Virus record (IMG/VR): IMGVR_UViG_3300021959_008455
Coordinates: 1-28,234 of that record
Source of the DNA: a virus
Direction: 5' to 3' (one strand)
DNA length: 28,234 nt
Every line of letters starts with the position of its first letter. Position 1 is the first letter of the stretch. Shown here one piece after another: positions 15,641-22,859 of the stretch. The position numbers and the translations under genes are program-made. The notes below the pieces were generated by a model. The model was not told the DNA's origin. It did no database searches and saw nothing but the letters and a program-made list of their open reading frames with translations.

Positions 15641-16087
15641 GTGAAAACATTTAAGCAATTCTTTGAAGCAAATAAGCCACTCGGCTTAATCGAAACGCTT
15701 CATTTTCAAGATTTAGGTCCCATTGAAGCTAAAGTTGATAGCGGCAATGGGGCTTATAATGTACTCCATGGAGTAAATCTGCAGTACGGTAGTGGGTTAA
15801 AAGATGACGACGGTCACGGTAGATCTCATGTTACTTTTGATACTGTCAATAATAAAGCTCTAACAGAACCTATAAAGGAGGAGATCGATATTAATATTGG
15901 CTCCGGTAATATAGAGACTAGACCAGTCGTCGAACTTGATATTAAGGTTGGTGAAGAAAGCTTCCCCAATACAAGATTTTCTATAGGTGATAGGTCCTCG
16001 AACGAGTATAAGATCCTTCTAGGTAAAGAATTTATTGAGCAGTTAGGCGGTCTTATTGACGTAAGCGCTGAAAATAATTTAGACTAA
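15641..16087 (+). CDS. retropepsin-like (RimK-associated protease type) protein with capsid-targeting N-terminus
   Basis: A 148-residue protein, GTG start set by the late promoter 5 nt upstream. The tag MKTFKQFFE/ANK is nearly the same as in two other late proteins. The body matches the PF05618-type domain, once called an ATP-dependent zinc protease and now considered retropepsin-like: IEAKVDSGNGAYNVLHG with Asp33-Ser-Gly as the candidate catalytic triad, then TRPVVELDIKVG, FSIGDRS and YKILLGKEFI. A single domain of this kind would need to dimerise to be active. It may be a packaged protease or a structural relic of one. It overlaps the convergent gene by 4 nt. Confidence 0.75.
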   Translation: MKTFKQFFEANKPLGLIETLHFQDLGPIEAKVDSGNGAYNVLHGVNLQYGSGLKDDDGHGRSHVTFDTVNNKALTEPIKEEIDINIGSGNIETRPVVELDIKVGEESFPNTRFSIGDRSSNEYKILLGKEFIEQLGGLIDVSAENNLD

Positions 16088-16617
16088 TACCAGCTAGGCC
16101 TGTTCACTGCAGTCCAAGTCGCAAAAGGTTTATCCTTTCGAATATATTCCCGGTACTGGTCAATCACCGGTAAGTTATCAAAATTACTATTTTGCTGTCT
16201 ACAATTACAATCTTGATTGATAGCGACAGCAAATTCTGTTAACCCGGTTTTATTGATAATAGTATTGTGTGCATTTACCTTGCACCACTTAATAAAATCT
16301 AGTGTGAAATGCTCCTTTGAGTCGGGCCACCTAGCCATGCGCTCAGTAAACATTTCCAGCGTGTGATCTACTAACCACATAAAATTATCAGTGGTTTCAC
16401 GCGCCCATATACTACATTGATGATTAAAGTATCCTTTACCTCTCTTACGTGGTTTACCTGTCGAAGTTCTCGGGCATTCTTCATGATTTAACGCTTCTTG
16501 TGGAAAGGCATGTGCCAGCATTATAGCACCTTCAATTTGCATCTTTGAACGAACATGCTGATCGCATAATTCCTTCGCTGCTGTAACCGGGTCATTATCA
16601 GTACAAAAAATATTCAT
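16084..16617 (-). CDS. conserved phage protein, possible DNA-repair glycosylase-like
   Basis: A 177-residue protein starting MNIFCTDNDPVTAAKELCDQHV, with NHQCSIWARETTDNFMWL in the middle and FATWTAVNRPSWY at the end. I recognise this as a family spread in T4-like phages; some database entries label such proteins pyrimidine-dimer DNA glycosylase, but I see no firm link to T4 DenV beyond a His near the N-terminus and a final RPxWY. Several conserved Cys, His and Trp residues suggest an enzyme. A TATAAT lies 7 nt before the ATG; the strong terminator upstream separates it from folE2. Confidence 0.68.
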   Translation of the reverse strand: MNIFCTDNDPVTAAKELCDQHVRSKMQIEGAIMLAHAFPQEALNHEECPRTSTGKPRKRGKGYFNHQCSIWARETTDNFMWLVDHTLEMFTERMARWPDSKEHFTLDFIKWCKVNAHNTIINKTGLTEFAVAINQDCNCRQQNSNFDNLPVIDQYREYIRKDKPFATWTAVNRPSWY

Positions 16618-16624
16618 ATAACTT

Positions 16625-16630
16625 ATTATA
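16625..16630 (-). promoter_or_regulatory. -10 element of sigma70-like promoter
   Basis: TATAAT on the minus strand, 7 nt before the ATG at 16617. No good -35 is seen; that region coincides with the T-tract of the terminator. Confidence 0.45.
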
Positions 16631-16648
16631 TGATAGTTCCTCTATGAT

Positions 16649-16686
16649 AAAAAAGAAGGCTACCACATATATGTGATAACCTTCTT
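16649..16686 (-). terminator. rho-independent terminator after folE2
   Basis: Read on the minus strand, a stem AAGAAGG/CCTTCTT with an inner CACAT/ATGTG stem is followed by a run of six T. It ends the folE2 transcript before the next gene. Confidence 0.85.
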
Positions 16687-16716
16687 GAGTCCGTATATAA
16701 AAAATATATCTACCTA

Positions 16717-17760
16717 TTAACGTAAGCCAGTCGACTCAAATACATCTCTCGCAACACCTGCTGAGAAGCCACCTTCAACACCCTTCACAATAACTGATAC
16801 AGCATTATGACTATGGAGACTTTCATTATGAGAAGCTACAATCTTAAAGTCTTTAATACGTGACTCATTGCTAAGCTTCTCGAAGAGTAATCTTACAGCA
16901 TCCTCAACAAACTTAAGATATGCACCGTTCTTTTCAGCAAATGCTTGCTCATCTTCACGCTTAACCATAACTTGTGTCTCTGTCTGTAGAGCTGATAAGC
17001 ACAATTCTTGAAGATCTTCTACCCATAACATATCTTCAAACCTAACACTAACCCGAGCTACGCTTCGCTGACTATGAGGTACAGTAGCTCTATTACGGTA
17101 TTTCTCTGCATGCTCACTAAGCTCAAAACTACAAGGACATGCTGATGAATATACGAAGTCGAAGTGCATATATTTCTTAAACTCACCATCCTTCGTTAAG
17201 TCACCTTCAAAAACAACATCGTAATACTGATAACCTTCGAGACCACTCCGCAAGCTTGTCTGCTTAATAGGATATGAAGTCTTAAGCATAATACGTGAGT
17301 CAAAGCTATTAAGATTATTTCTATATGACTCAAGTACATCCTTTACTTTACCTAAACAAAACGTTTCATCCTTATGGTCATAAAAACTTCTCATAATACG
17401 AGACATGTTAATGCCTTTCTTATGAGCTTCTAAACTCACACTACCAGTTACACTAGTCTCAAGTTCAATTGTCTTACCATCACGCTTTTTATATGAAAGA
17501 GGCAATCTAAAGTTATGAATACCAACTTGCTGAATAGGTACCGGTGCGCCTTGAATCAGACTCGAAGGACCGTTTTGAAGATCTGGCAGAGAAGAGATGT
17601 ATTTCTTATCAGTCTTAAGGTTATCATCGTATACTCTAATAGGTGGGAAGTAGCCTTTACTAAACTCACCTCCCATTATCTCTCTTGCGATGACATCTTT
17701 TTCACCGGTAAGCTCATCATCTTCGCCTAACCACTCGTAACTGTTATTTTTATCGGACAT
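16717..17760 (-). CDS. folE2: GTP cyclohydrolase I, type IB (FolE2)
   Basis: Converts GTP to 7,8-dihydroneopterin triphosphate, the first step of folate and of preQ0/queuosine synthesis. Family motifs are clear: DLQNGPSSLIQGAPVPIQQVG (start at residue 60), KGINMSR (115-121), SSACPCS with Cys208 and Cys210, and VPHSQRS with His229. At 347 residues it is longer than usual FolE2 because of about 55 extra N-terminal residues. QueD and QueE lie nearby, so the product probably feeds preQ0 for tRNA or phage DNA modification. It has its own sigma70-like promoter and terminator. Confidence 0.95.
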   Translation of the reverse strand: MSDKNNSYEWLGEDDELTGEKDVIAREIMGGEFSKGYFPPIRVYDDNLKTDKKYISSLPDLQNGPSSLIQGAPVPIQQVGIHNFRLPLSYKKRDGKTIELETSVTGSVSLEAHKKGINMSRIMRSFYDHKDETFCLGKVKDVLESYRNNLNSFDSRIMLKTSYPIKQTSLRSGLEGYQYYDVVFEGDLTKDGEFKKYMHFDFVYSSACPCSFELSEHAEKYRNRATVPHSQRSVARVSVRFEDMLWVEDLQELCLSALQTETQVMVKREDEQAFAEKNGAYLKFVEDAVRLLFEKLSNESRIKDFKIVASHNESLHSHNAVSVIVKGVEGGFSAGVARDVFESTGLR

Positions 17761-17766
17761 ACCACT

Positions 17767-17794
17767 ATTATATAGTATAGTGCAACAAAAGCAA
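17767..17794 (-). promoter_or_regulatory. sigma70-like promoter of folE2
   Basis: Minus strand TTGCTT (17789-17794), a 16-bp spacer, TATAAT (17767-17772), then exactly 6 nt to the ATG. Confidence 0.65.
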
Positions 17795-17804
17795 TAAATA
17801 AATT
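17795..17804 (+). promoter_or_regulatory. T4-type late promoter
   Basis: TAAATA (17795-17800) overlapping TAAATT (17799-17804). The second is 6 nt before the ATG at 17811, the first 10 nt. It abuts the divergent folE2 promoter. Confidence 0.5.
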
Positions 17805-17810
17805 TATATT

Positions 17811-19274
17811 ATGAGTAACTTTTTAAAGCTAGTTCAGGAAGTAACCCCAGCGGCAGGGGCTACAGGGAGTGAACCGGTAACGACTCCACCAGCTAGCAAA
17901 ACCTCACCGGCAGGTAAAAAGCCGGGTATACTTAATAAAGTGGTAAGTGGTGTACAAAAGATATCTAGTGCTATTGATACGATAAATAAGTATGGTACAG
18001 GTAAGTGGGATATTAATGATACTTTACAGGGTATACTTTCTAAGCAATTAGATAAAAGCACAGATAAAATGGGCCTGTTTGGTAAGTCAAAATACAGTCA
18101 AATCAAATTAGGTGAGGGTATAGTTACAAAAATTAATAACTATATAGGTGAAGAGAGTTCCGATGCTGATGCTGGTGTAGAGGGAGTGTCACAAGAGGGA
18201 GACTCGGTTACAAGTGAGTCAACATTAAATGGTAATTTTCTAAGAATGGTTGGAGAAGCTACTGCCGTGGTGGATAAAGATAAAGAGGGTAAATTTAAAA
18301 ACACGGCTCAGATGAAAGGTGGCGAAAAAGGTAAGTCTGTAAAATTAAAGGTTTGGGATGTACTAAAAGATGCTTTAGCTCTGCCAGATGATGCATCTAT
18401 CACTCTCAAAAATCCAGATCCTCAAATGAGCGGTAAAAAGGTAGTTGATAGGAGGGTTGATTGGATTACTAAAGGCGTACCAGCATTCCTCAAGAACATT
18501 AAAGATGAATATCCAGATATACCGTTTACATATGAAGGTCACAGCAAGGATGACGGTTTATCGGTATCAGCAATTGGACAAGAGGAGGAAGAGTTCAATT
18601 TTATGGATACTACCAGGCAGGATTGGATCAAAACCCTGGGTGCAGAAAAAGCAGAGAAGATTGTTAGAGGGCTTGTAGACATATACCCCGGTGATCGTAT
18701 TGTGTTTGAAGAGCCAGTAGAAGATGCGCCGGTAAAACTAACGAATGAAAATGCTATATTTAATTTAGCAGGTAGAACAAGCTTTGGCGCGAAGGGTATA
18801 CAATGGACTCTTAAGCCTCAATCTGCAGATGTAGCTGATATACTAGCTAAAGGTAATATAAAATATGTTACATATCTATTGCAAACACCCGATAATTCTT
18901 TTAAAGCTCCGGAGAGAAATACTGGTATTATATATGCATATGATGAAAACAACCAACCTATAAATTCAATAACTACAAAAGATGTCCGGTTTCAGTGGAA
19001 TGGGCAGGAAGGTTTATACACACTCAGCACTAATAATAATGAGTTAATGGGAGTTAAATACAGTGAAGGTCAGTTCCCTATTGGTAAGGATGAAGTTATG
19101 CCACTGACTGATGGTAAGCATATATTGTATAGACCTGATGAAAATTCTGCTTATTTTAAATTTAAGATAATACAGGATATGAACGACGCTGGTAAATATC
19201 TGATAGATAAGGATAAAGGTATTGCTGCGACCGAGCAAGATATAAAAGAGGCCGAAGCTAACGCAGACAGGTAA
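17811..19274 (+). CDS. large late virion-type protein with two capsid-targeting-like segments
   Basis: A 487-residue protein that I cannot assign. Residues 1-10, MSNFLKLVQE, resemble the tags of other late proteins. A second copy occurs inside at residues 142-149 (NFLRMVGE followed by A), so the protein looks like two tagged modules joined. Residues 11-135 are a Pro/Ala/Gly-rich linker with a helical part; 150-300 form a mixed domain (SVKLKVWDVLKDALALPDDAS); 300-470 are beta-rich. No enzyme motif is seen. Context and tag suggest an internal head protein. Confidence 0.72.
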   Translation: MSNFLKLVQEVTPAAGATGSEPVTTPPASKTSPAGKKPGILNKVVSGVQKISSAIDTINKYGTGKWDINDTLQGILSKQLDKSTDKMGLFGKSKYSQIKLGEGIVTKINNYIGEESSDADAGVEGVSQEGDSVTSESTLNGNFLRMVGEATAVVDKDKEGKFKNTAQMKGGEKGKSVKLKVWDVLKDALALPDDASITLKNPDPQMSGKKVVDRRVDWITKGVPAFLKNIKDEYPDIPFTYEGHSKDDGLSVSAIGQEEEEFNFMDTTRQDWIKTLGAEKAEKIVRGLVDIYPGDRIVFEEPVEDAPVKLTNENAIFNLAGRTSFGAKGIQWTLKPQSADVADILAKGNIKYVTYLLQTPDNSFKAPERNTGIIYAYDENNQPINSITTKDVRFQWNGQEGLYTLSTNNNELMGVKYSEGQFPIGKDEVMPLTDGKHILYRPDENSAYFKFKIIQDMNDAGKYLIDKDKGIAATEQDIKEAEANADR

Positions 19275-19359
19275 TCTCTCCCCCGTCCCTCTTATCTAAA
19301 GATATTTTAAGCTTACTATTTTAATAAATCAACTAGTTTTTTTAATTTTGTTAATTTAG
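19275..19359. other. AT-rich intergenic stretch with inverted repeat
   Basis: Noncoding. It starts with a C-rich segment and contains the left arm of AATCAACTA (19327-19335) and TAGTTGATT (19357-19365), separated by 21 nt; the right arm overlaps the queD -35 box. The T-tract lies in the loop, so it is not a usual terminator and could be an operator. Confidence 0.45.
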
Positions 19360-19387
19360 TTGATTACAGCTATTAATAGGTTATAAT
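19360..19387 (+). promoter_or_regulatory. sigma70-like promoter of queD
   Basis: TTGATT (19360-19365), a 16-bp spacer and TATAAT (19382-19387), exactly 6 nt before the ATG at 19394. The -35 overlaps an inverted repeat arm. Confidence 0.7.
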
Positions 19388-19393
19388 AGAATT

Positions 19394-19975
19394 ATGAAAT
19401 ACTTATCTACTAAGGTTATACCTATGGGCAGTACTGCCTTTCGTCAATGGCGAGCAGAGAGCCATTGCAAATTTATTCACGGTTATCGATTGCAATGTAA
19501 ATTATGGTTCTCTACGGATTCCCTCGATGACCGTAATTGGGTGTTTGATTTTGGTGATTGTAAAGATATTAAGGTTGCATTGGAAGAGCAGTTTGACCAT
19601 ACTACATGTGTAGCGGCGGATGATCCTGAGCTTCACAGCTTTCAGCATTTAAATGACCGCGGCCTAATACAACTTCGTATTATGGAGGATGGTGTTGGTA
19701 TTGAGAGGTCGGCTGAGTGGGTATATAACAAGGCGAGTGAGATTGTTAAAAGCAAGACTAATGGTAGGGTATTTGTCGATAAGGTCGAGGTATGGGAACA
19801 TGAAGGTAATAGTGCTGTATATGAGCAAGATCGCGTCTTTGCAGAAGACAGTGTAGGTGTTGATTCAGAGCCTAGCGATATACCTGAACCTAATAAGGAG
19901 CCTAGTGCGCCGCCTAGACAGAGAGTTACACAGGGAATGTCTAACCCGTTCGGAGGTACAAGCTGGGGAGAGTAA
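19394..19975 (+). CDS. queD: 6-carboxytetrahydropterin synthase-like (QueD)
   Basis: Second enzyme of preQ0 synthesis, converting dihydroneopterin triphosphate to 6-carboxytetrahydropterin. The zinc/catalytic region is FRQWRAESHCKFIHGYRL (residues 16-33): Cys25 fits the catalytic cysteine and His24 and His29 are candidate zinc ligands, but the usual HGH motif is HGY. DRNWVFDFGD, FDHTTCVA and the acid near VEVWEHEGNSAVY complete the family pattern. The last 45 residues form an extra Pro/Ser-rich tail. It overlaps the next ATG by 1 nt (TAATG). Confidence 0.88.
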   Translation: MKYLSTKVIPMGSTAFRQWRAESHCKFIHGYRLQCKLWFSTDSLDDRNWVFDFGDCKDIKVALEEQFDHTTCVAADDPELHSFQHLNDRGLIQLRIMEDGVGIERSAEWVYNKASEIVKSKTNGRVFVDKVEVWEHEGNSAVYEQDRVFAEDSVGVDSEPSDIPEPNKEPSAPPRQRVTQGMSNPFGGTSWGE

Positions 19976-20238
19976 TGAGTTTAGATAACGCTTACAATAG
20001 AGTACCTAAACATACTGTAGGCGGTACTGGAATGGGGATACCTGCATCGAGAGAGAGGGACCCTCAGCTCCAGAAATTAGAAGGTGATGTATTTTCTAAA
20101 ATGAATCAAGCGATTGTACCTCATACTACTCCACAAGATCTACCAGACGTGAAGAGTATTGAGGTACAATCAATTGGATTTGAGCAAGCCTTGAAAGAGT
20201 TAGCTAATGGTGTCGAGTCTCTCGATGATGAATCTTAG
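19975..20238 (+). CDS. small protein coupled to queD, unknown function
   Basis: An 87-residue protein starting at the last base of the queD stop codon, so it is certainly co-translated. It begins MSLDNAYNRVPKHTVGGTGMGIP and ends in an acidic helix. No domain is recognised. Its last 39 nt overlap the convergent phoH-like gene. It may assist QueD or be an unrelated phage protein in the same unit. Confidence 0.65.
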   Translation: MSLDNAYNRVPKHTVGGTGMGIPASRERDPQLQKLEGDVFSKMNQAIVPHTTPQDLPDVKSIEVQSIGFEQALKELANGVESLDDES

Positions 20239-20970
20239 TACCTTGCTCCTCACAATATCCTCCCCAGTAAACTTATAAGTGTGTATACCTTGATCTACAC
20301 ATGACTGTGAATTAAAAGCATTATATATAACATCAAACCCACCCCTATCATTAATATCTGATTGATTAGTATCACCAACGATCATATACTTACTGTGATT
20401 ACCGAAGCGAGTTAGTAGTGTTACTAGCTCGTTTTTTGTTAAGTTCTGAGCTTCGTCAATAATTACGCAGGAGTTACGAAATGTCATACCCCTCGTGAAG
20501 TTAACAGGTAGACAGGTAATATAATTCTTATGTAAAAGATTACTAGCTACGTTTGGGTGAATTAGTTCGTCAAGCTTATCTACTAACGGCATAGACCACG
20601 GAGCAAACTTATCTTCCATTTCTCCGGGTAAAAAACCTAAGCTCTTAGAGGCACTTTCAACAATAGATCTAATATATACTATATTGTCAACTTCCCTATC
20701 TCTTAACATATTAAGAGCAGCGAGAACAGCAATGTATGTCTTAGCTGTACCTGCAGGTCCATCTACAAACCCCATTTTAGTTGCTGGTAACATCATATGA
20801 TCATAGAAACTATGTTGTGTTGATGTTAGTCTAAAATGATGACTTATTTTAAATGTTAAGTCGAAATCAATCTGATTGTTTTCAACCATCTCATCCATAA
20901 TATTAACACTTGAATGGCGCATCTTCCCCGACATTTTCGAACCCTTACGGGTACTCTTTTTTGTGGTCAT
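20200..20970 (-). CDS. phoH: PhoH-like ATPase
   Basis: A 256-residue P-loop ATPase of the PhoH family, common in marine phages. The Walker A is GPAGTAKT (71-78), the Walker B is CVIIDEAQN, and the sensor-like region reads MIVGDTNQSD. The first 20 residues are a basic tail (KKSTRKGSK). The biochemical role of phage PhoH is unsettled; ATPase or RNA helicase/nuclease links and phosphate stress have been proposed for the family. A TAAATA box is 6 nt before the start. Confidence 0.93.
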   Translation of the reverse strand: MTTKKSTRKGSKMSGKMRHSSVNIMDEMVENNQIDFDLTFKISHHFRLTSTQHSFYDHMMLPATKMGFVDGPAGTAKTYIAVLAALNMLRDREVDNIVYIRSIVESASKSLGFLPGEMEDKFAPWSMPLVDKLDELIHPNVASNLLHKNYITCLPVNFTRGMTFRNSCVIIDEAQNLTKNELVTLLTRFGNHSKYMIVGDTNQSDINDRGGFDVIYNAFNSQSCVDQGIHTYKFTGEDIVRSKVLRFIIERLDTIS

Positions 20971-20976
20971 TAATCA

Positions 20977-20982
20977 TATTTA
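20977..20982 (-). promoter_or_regulatory. late-type or -10 box before phoH
   Basis: TAAATA on the minus strand, 6 nt before the ATG at 20970. It could act as a late box or as a sigma70 -10; TTGTCA lies 17 bp further upstream. Confidence 0.5.
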
Positions 20983-21041
20983 TCATATATATGACTGGCT
21001 GACAAAGGTTCAAAAAGTTACTGCAGAGGTATAAATAGTAG

Positions 21042-21070
21042 TTGAAAAATATAGATATATACGTTATAAT
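21042..21070 (+). promoter_or_regulatory. sigma70-like promoter of queE
   Basis: TTGAAA (21042-21047), a 17-bp spacer and TATAAT (21065-21070), 10 nt before the ATG at 21081. Close to consensus; the predicted leader is about 4 nt. Confidence 0.8.
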
Positions 21071-21080
21071 AGTATTAGTT

Positions 21081-21839
21081 ATGGATTTAGAAAAAGAAAC
21101 ATTAATACTGTCTGATGATAAGATATTTTATACAATAGAGGGTGAAGGTGAATTCGTTGGTCAGCGGTCTCTATTTATGAGGATGGCGATGTGTAACCTA
21201 ACTTGTATTGGGTTTGCATCTGAAGACTCTCCTCATGGTTGTGATTCATTTATCTCTTGGAGGGTCAAGAATAAGATGACTTTTAATGAAATCTTTCAGA
21301 TGATGGAAGATAATAACTGGATTGAGAAGCTCGAGAAGGGTACGATTTGGAAACTAACTGGAGGTGAACCTCTTATTCAGCAGAAGCAATTACTTAAGCT
21401 TGTAGAGGCTTTTGTTACTAAATATAATTTCTCTCCTAAGATCGATTTTGAAACTAATGCTACTCTTATGCCTAGTCCTAGATGGAAACAAGAATTTGAA
21501 GCTACCTTTACTACCTCACCGAAGCTAACTACTAACGGTGATCCTGAAGCTAAAACCTATAAACCTGAAGTTCTTAAGTATCATAGAGAGATTAACTCTG
21601 GTTTTAAGTTTGTTATTAATGATCCTGCAGAAGACATAAAGGAAATCTGGAGTAAGTACGTAGAGGATGATAATGGTATTAATGTGAGCCGTGATAGAAT
21701 CTGGTTTATGCCTTGCGCAGGCTCCCGTGAAGAGCATATTGCTAATGCTGAGGCTGTTGTCGAATACGCTAAGTCGATGCATGTTCATTTTTCACCTCGA
21801 TTGCATTTGCTAGTCTGGGATAAAGCTCTCAAGGTATAA
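21081..21839 (+). CDS. queE: 7-carboxy-7-deazaguanine synthase-like radical SAM enzyme (QueE)
   Basis: Radical SAM enzyme forming 7-carboxy-7-deazaguanine from 6-carboxytetrahydropterin. FYTIEGEGEFVGQRSLFMR is the usual QueE start, and LTGGEPLIQ and DFETNAT are the SAM-binding strands. The cluster cysteines are spaced C38-x3-C42-x11-C54, with an insertion in place of the canonical CX3CX2C. The start is ATG 21081 because an upstream TTG at 21042 is the -35 box of its promoter. Length is 252 residues. It ends before a strong terminator. Confidence 0.92.
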   Translation: MDLEKETLILSDDKIFYTIEGEGEFVGQRSLFMRMAMCNLTCIGFASEDSPHGCDSFISWRVKNKMTFNEIFQMMEDNNWIEKLEKGTIWKLTGGEPLIQQKQLLKLVEAFVTKYNFSPKIDFETNATLMPSPRWKQEFEATFTTSPKLTTNGDPEAKTYKPEVLKYHREINSGFKFVINDPAEDIKEIWSKYVEDDNGINVSRDRIWFMPCAGSREEHIANAEAVVEYAKSMHVHFSPRLHLLVWDKALKV

Positions 21840-21865
21840 CTAATATACATAACTAATATACATAA
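21840..21865. repeat. 13-bp direct repeat
   Basis: ACTAATATACATA occurs twice in tandem just after the queE stop and before the terminator. No function is evident. Confidence 0.7.
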
Positions 21866-21867
21866 CT

Positions 21868-21903
21868 AAAAAAAAGCCGTACAGTTAACTGTACGGCTTT
21901 TTT
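21868..21903. terminator. strong bidirectional rho-independent terminator
   Basis: A perfect palindrome with 11-bp arms GCCGTACAGTT (21876-21897), flanked by an A-run on the left and a T-run on the right, so it works for both strands. It separates queE from the convergent gene ending at 21923. Confidence 0.93.
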
Positions 21904-21922
21904 GATATATATTATGTAAATA

Positions 21923-22330
21923 CTATAGATAACCTAGATTAACTAACTTCCTGATACGAGGACTGATTGCATTTCTGTCTTGAGCTGTAACAGTCTGATT
22001 TTCAACATTGGTGTCAAGGGTAAACTGGATTGAGTTAAACTCCGGATCAATAACAGCAAACTCCATACCATTAAATGAATCGTCAATGTCCATTGTAAAT
22101 ACATACGGGGTTTCAACACCGAAACCTGCATAAGATGGAAAACCTACAGCAGATACTGTCCTTGCAGTTGAGTTACCAATGGCACCGGGGATGTCCTGAT
22201 ATAGTAGCTCGCAATCTAAACCCGCAGGTGATAGACCGTTCGGAAATGTATCGATATTGTTGACAGTGTCTTGGTTAGGTACATTCGGAGCACCAGAAAA
22301 GGTTAAAGAGTTAGTGAATGAGATAGGCAT
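21923..22330 (-). CDS. small structural-type protein, unknown
   Basis: A 135-residue protein rich in Asn, Thr, Phe and Pro, probably beta-structured (ISFTNSLTFSGAPNVPNQD at the start). No known motif and no capsid tag. It is read from a TAAATA late box 5 nt before the ATG, so a virion role is likely. The sequence ends in a basic helix, RIRKLVNLGYL. Confidence 0.68.
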   Translation of the reverse strand: MPISFTNSLTFSGAPNVPNQDTVNNIDTFPNGLSPAGLDCELLYQDIPGAIGNSTARTVSAVGFPSYAGFGVETPYVFTMDIDDSFNGMEFAVIDPEFNSIQFTLDTNVENQTVTAQDRNAISPRIRKLVNLGYL

Positions 22331-22335
22331 ATTAT

Positions 22336-22341
22336 TATTTA
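22336..22341 (-). promoter_or_regulatory. T4-type late promoter
   Basis: CTAAATA context on the minus strand; TAAATA is exactly 5 nt before the ATG at 22330. Confidence 0.65.
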
Positions 22342-22351
22342 GTCTATATAG

Positions 22352-22579
22352 TTAATTTTTAGGCGGTAAACCATAACGTTCTCTAAATGTAGGTTTACGC
22401 TTCGAAGTTTTAGGCTCCTTAACAGTCTTTGTTACTGCAGACTTAGCGGTTATAAAAAGAGAAATTGCTGTTGAGATAAGTTTACTCTTTTTAAGTCTTC
22501 TATCTAATTCGACACCCTTCTCTCTGCAGAGAACTTCAAGCTCAACTTTAGACATCTGTTTTATTTCTTTTTCAGTCAT
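22352..22579 (-). CDS. small SAP/HeH-like DNA-binding candidate
   Basis: A 75-residue basic protein. MSKVELEVLCREKGVELD followed by RRLKKSKLI resembles the helix-extended-loop-helix of SAP/HeH-type DNA-binding motifs (L-S-K-x-E-L-x-x-L-C-x-x-x-G-x). The C-terminal half is Lys/Thr-rich. Late promoter 5 nt before the ATG. A DNA-binding virion or packaging accessory role is possible; the evidence is one short motif. Confidence 0.65.
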   Translation of the reverse strand: MTEKEIKQMSKVELEVLCREKGVELDRRLKKSKLISTAISLFITAKSAVTKTVKEPKTSKRKPTFRERYGLPPKN

Positions 22580-22584
22580 ATATA

Positions 22585-22590
22585 TATTTA
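22585..22590 (-). promoter_or_regulatory. T4-type late promoter
   Basis: ATAAATA on the minus strand; TAAATA is exactly 5 nt before the ATG at 22579. Confidence 0.65.
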
Positions 22591-22615
22591 TGGTTGATTA
22601 CATTTTTTTTATTAC

Positions 22616-22621
22616 TAAATA
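22616..22621 (+). promoter_or_regulatory. T4-type late promoter
   Basis: CTAAATA context; TAAATA is 6 nt before the ATG at 22628. Divergent from the box at 22585. Confidence 0.62.
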
Positions 22622-22627
22622 ATTTTT

Positions 22628-22843
22628 ATGGAAACAGTAATTACATTAATAGTATTCATCATTGGGTTTATCGTCGGTGCATTAGTTACTCGCAACAACA
22701 CCAGTAAAGTTAATAGAGCCGTAGAAGACGCTGAGGTATTTGCATCACAGATTAATCGAAAGATCGATTCGCTCCGCGATGAGGTTACTGCTAAGCTGGT
22801 GAAGAAGCCTGCTAAGCGTGGCCGGCCGGCGACTAAGAAATAA
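22628..22843 (+). CDS. small membrane-anchored protein with AT-hook-like tail
   Basis: A 71-residue protein. Residues 4-20 (VITLIVFIIGFIVGALV) form one N-terminal membrane segment, followed by a short coiled-coil-like helix and a basic tail KKPAKRGRPATKK that contains the R-G-R-P core of an AT-hook. The cytoplasmic tail could bind AT-rich DNA at the membrane. It is a late gene upstream of the tRNA. Spanin or membrane-tether roles are alternatives. Confidence 0.65.
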   Translation: METVITLIVFIIGFIVGALVTRNNTSKVNRAVEDAEVFASQINRKIDSLRDEVTAKLVKKPAKRGRPATKK

Positions 22844-22859
22844 CTACATACTATAAAGA

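Noticed and set aside
19327-19365. Inverted repeat as a terminator for the gene ending at 19274
   Set aside because: The T-tract is in the 21-nt loop, not after the stem, and the right arm overlaps the queD -35. Kept only as a possible operator.
21042-21080. TTG start at 21042 for a longer QueE
   Set aside because: The TTG is the -35 box of a near-consensus promoter, and the extra residues do not fit the QueE N-terminus. ATG 21081 is used.
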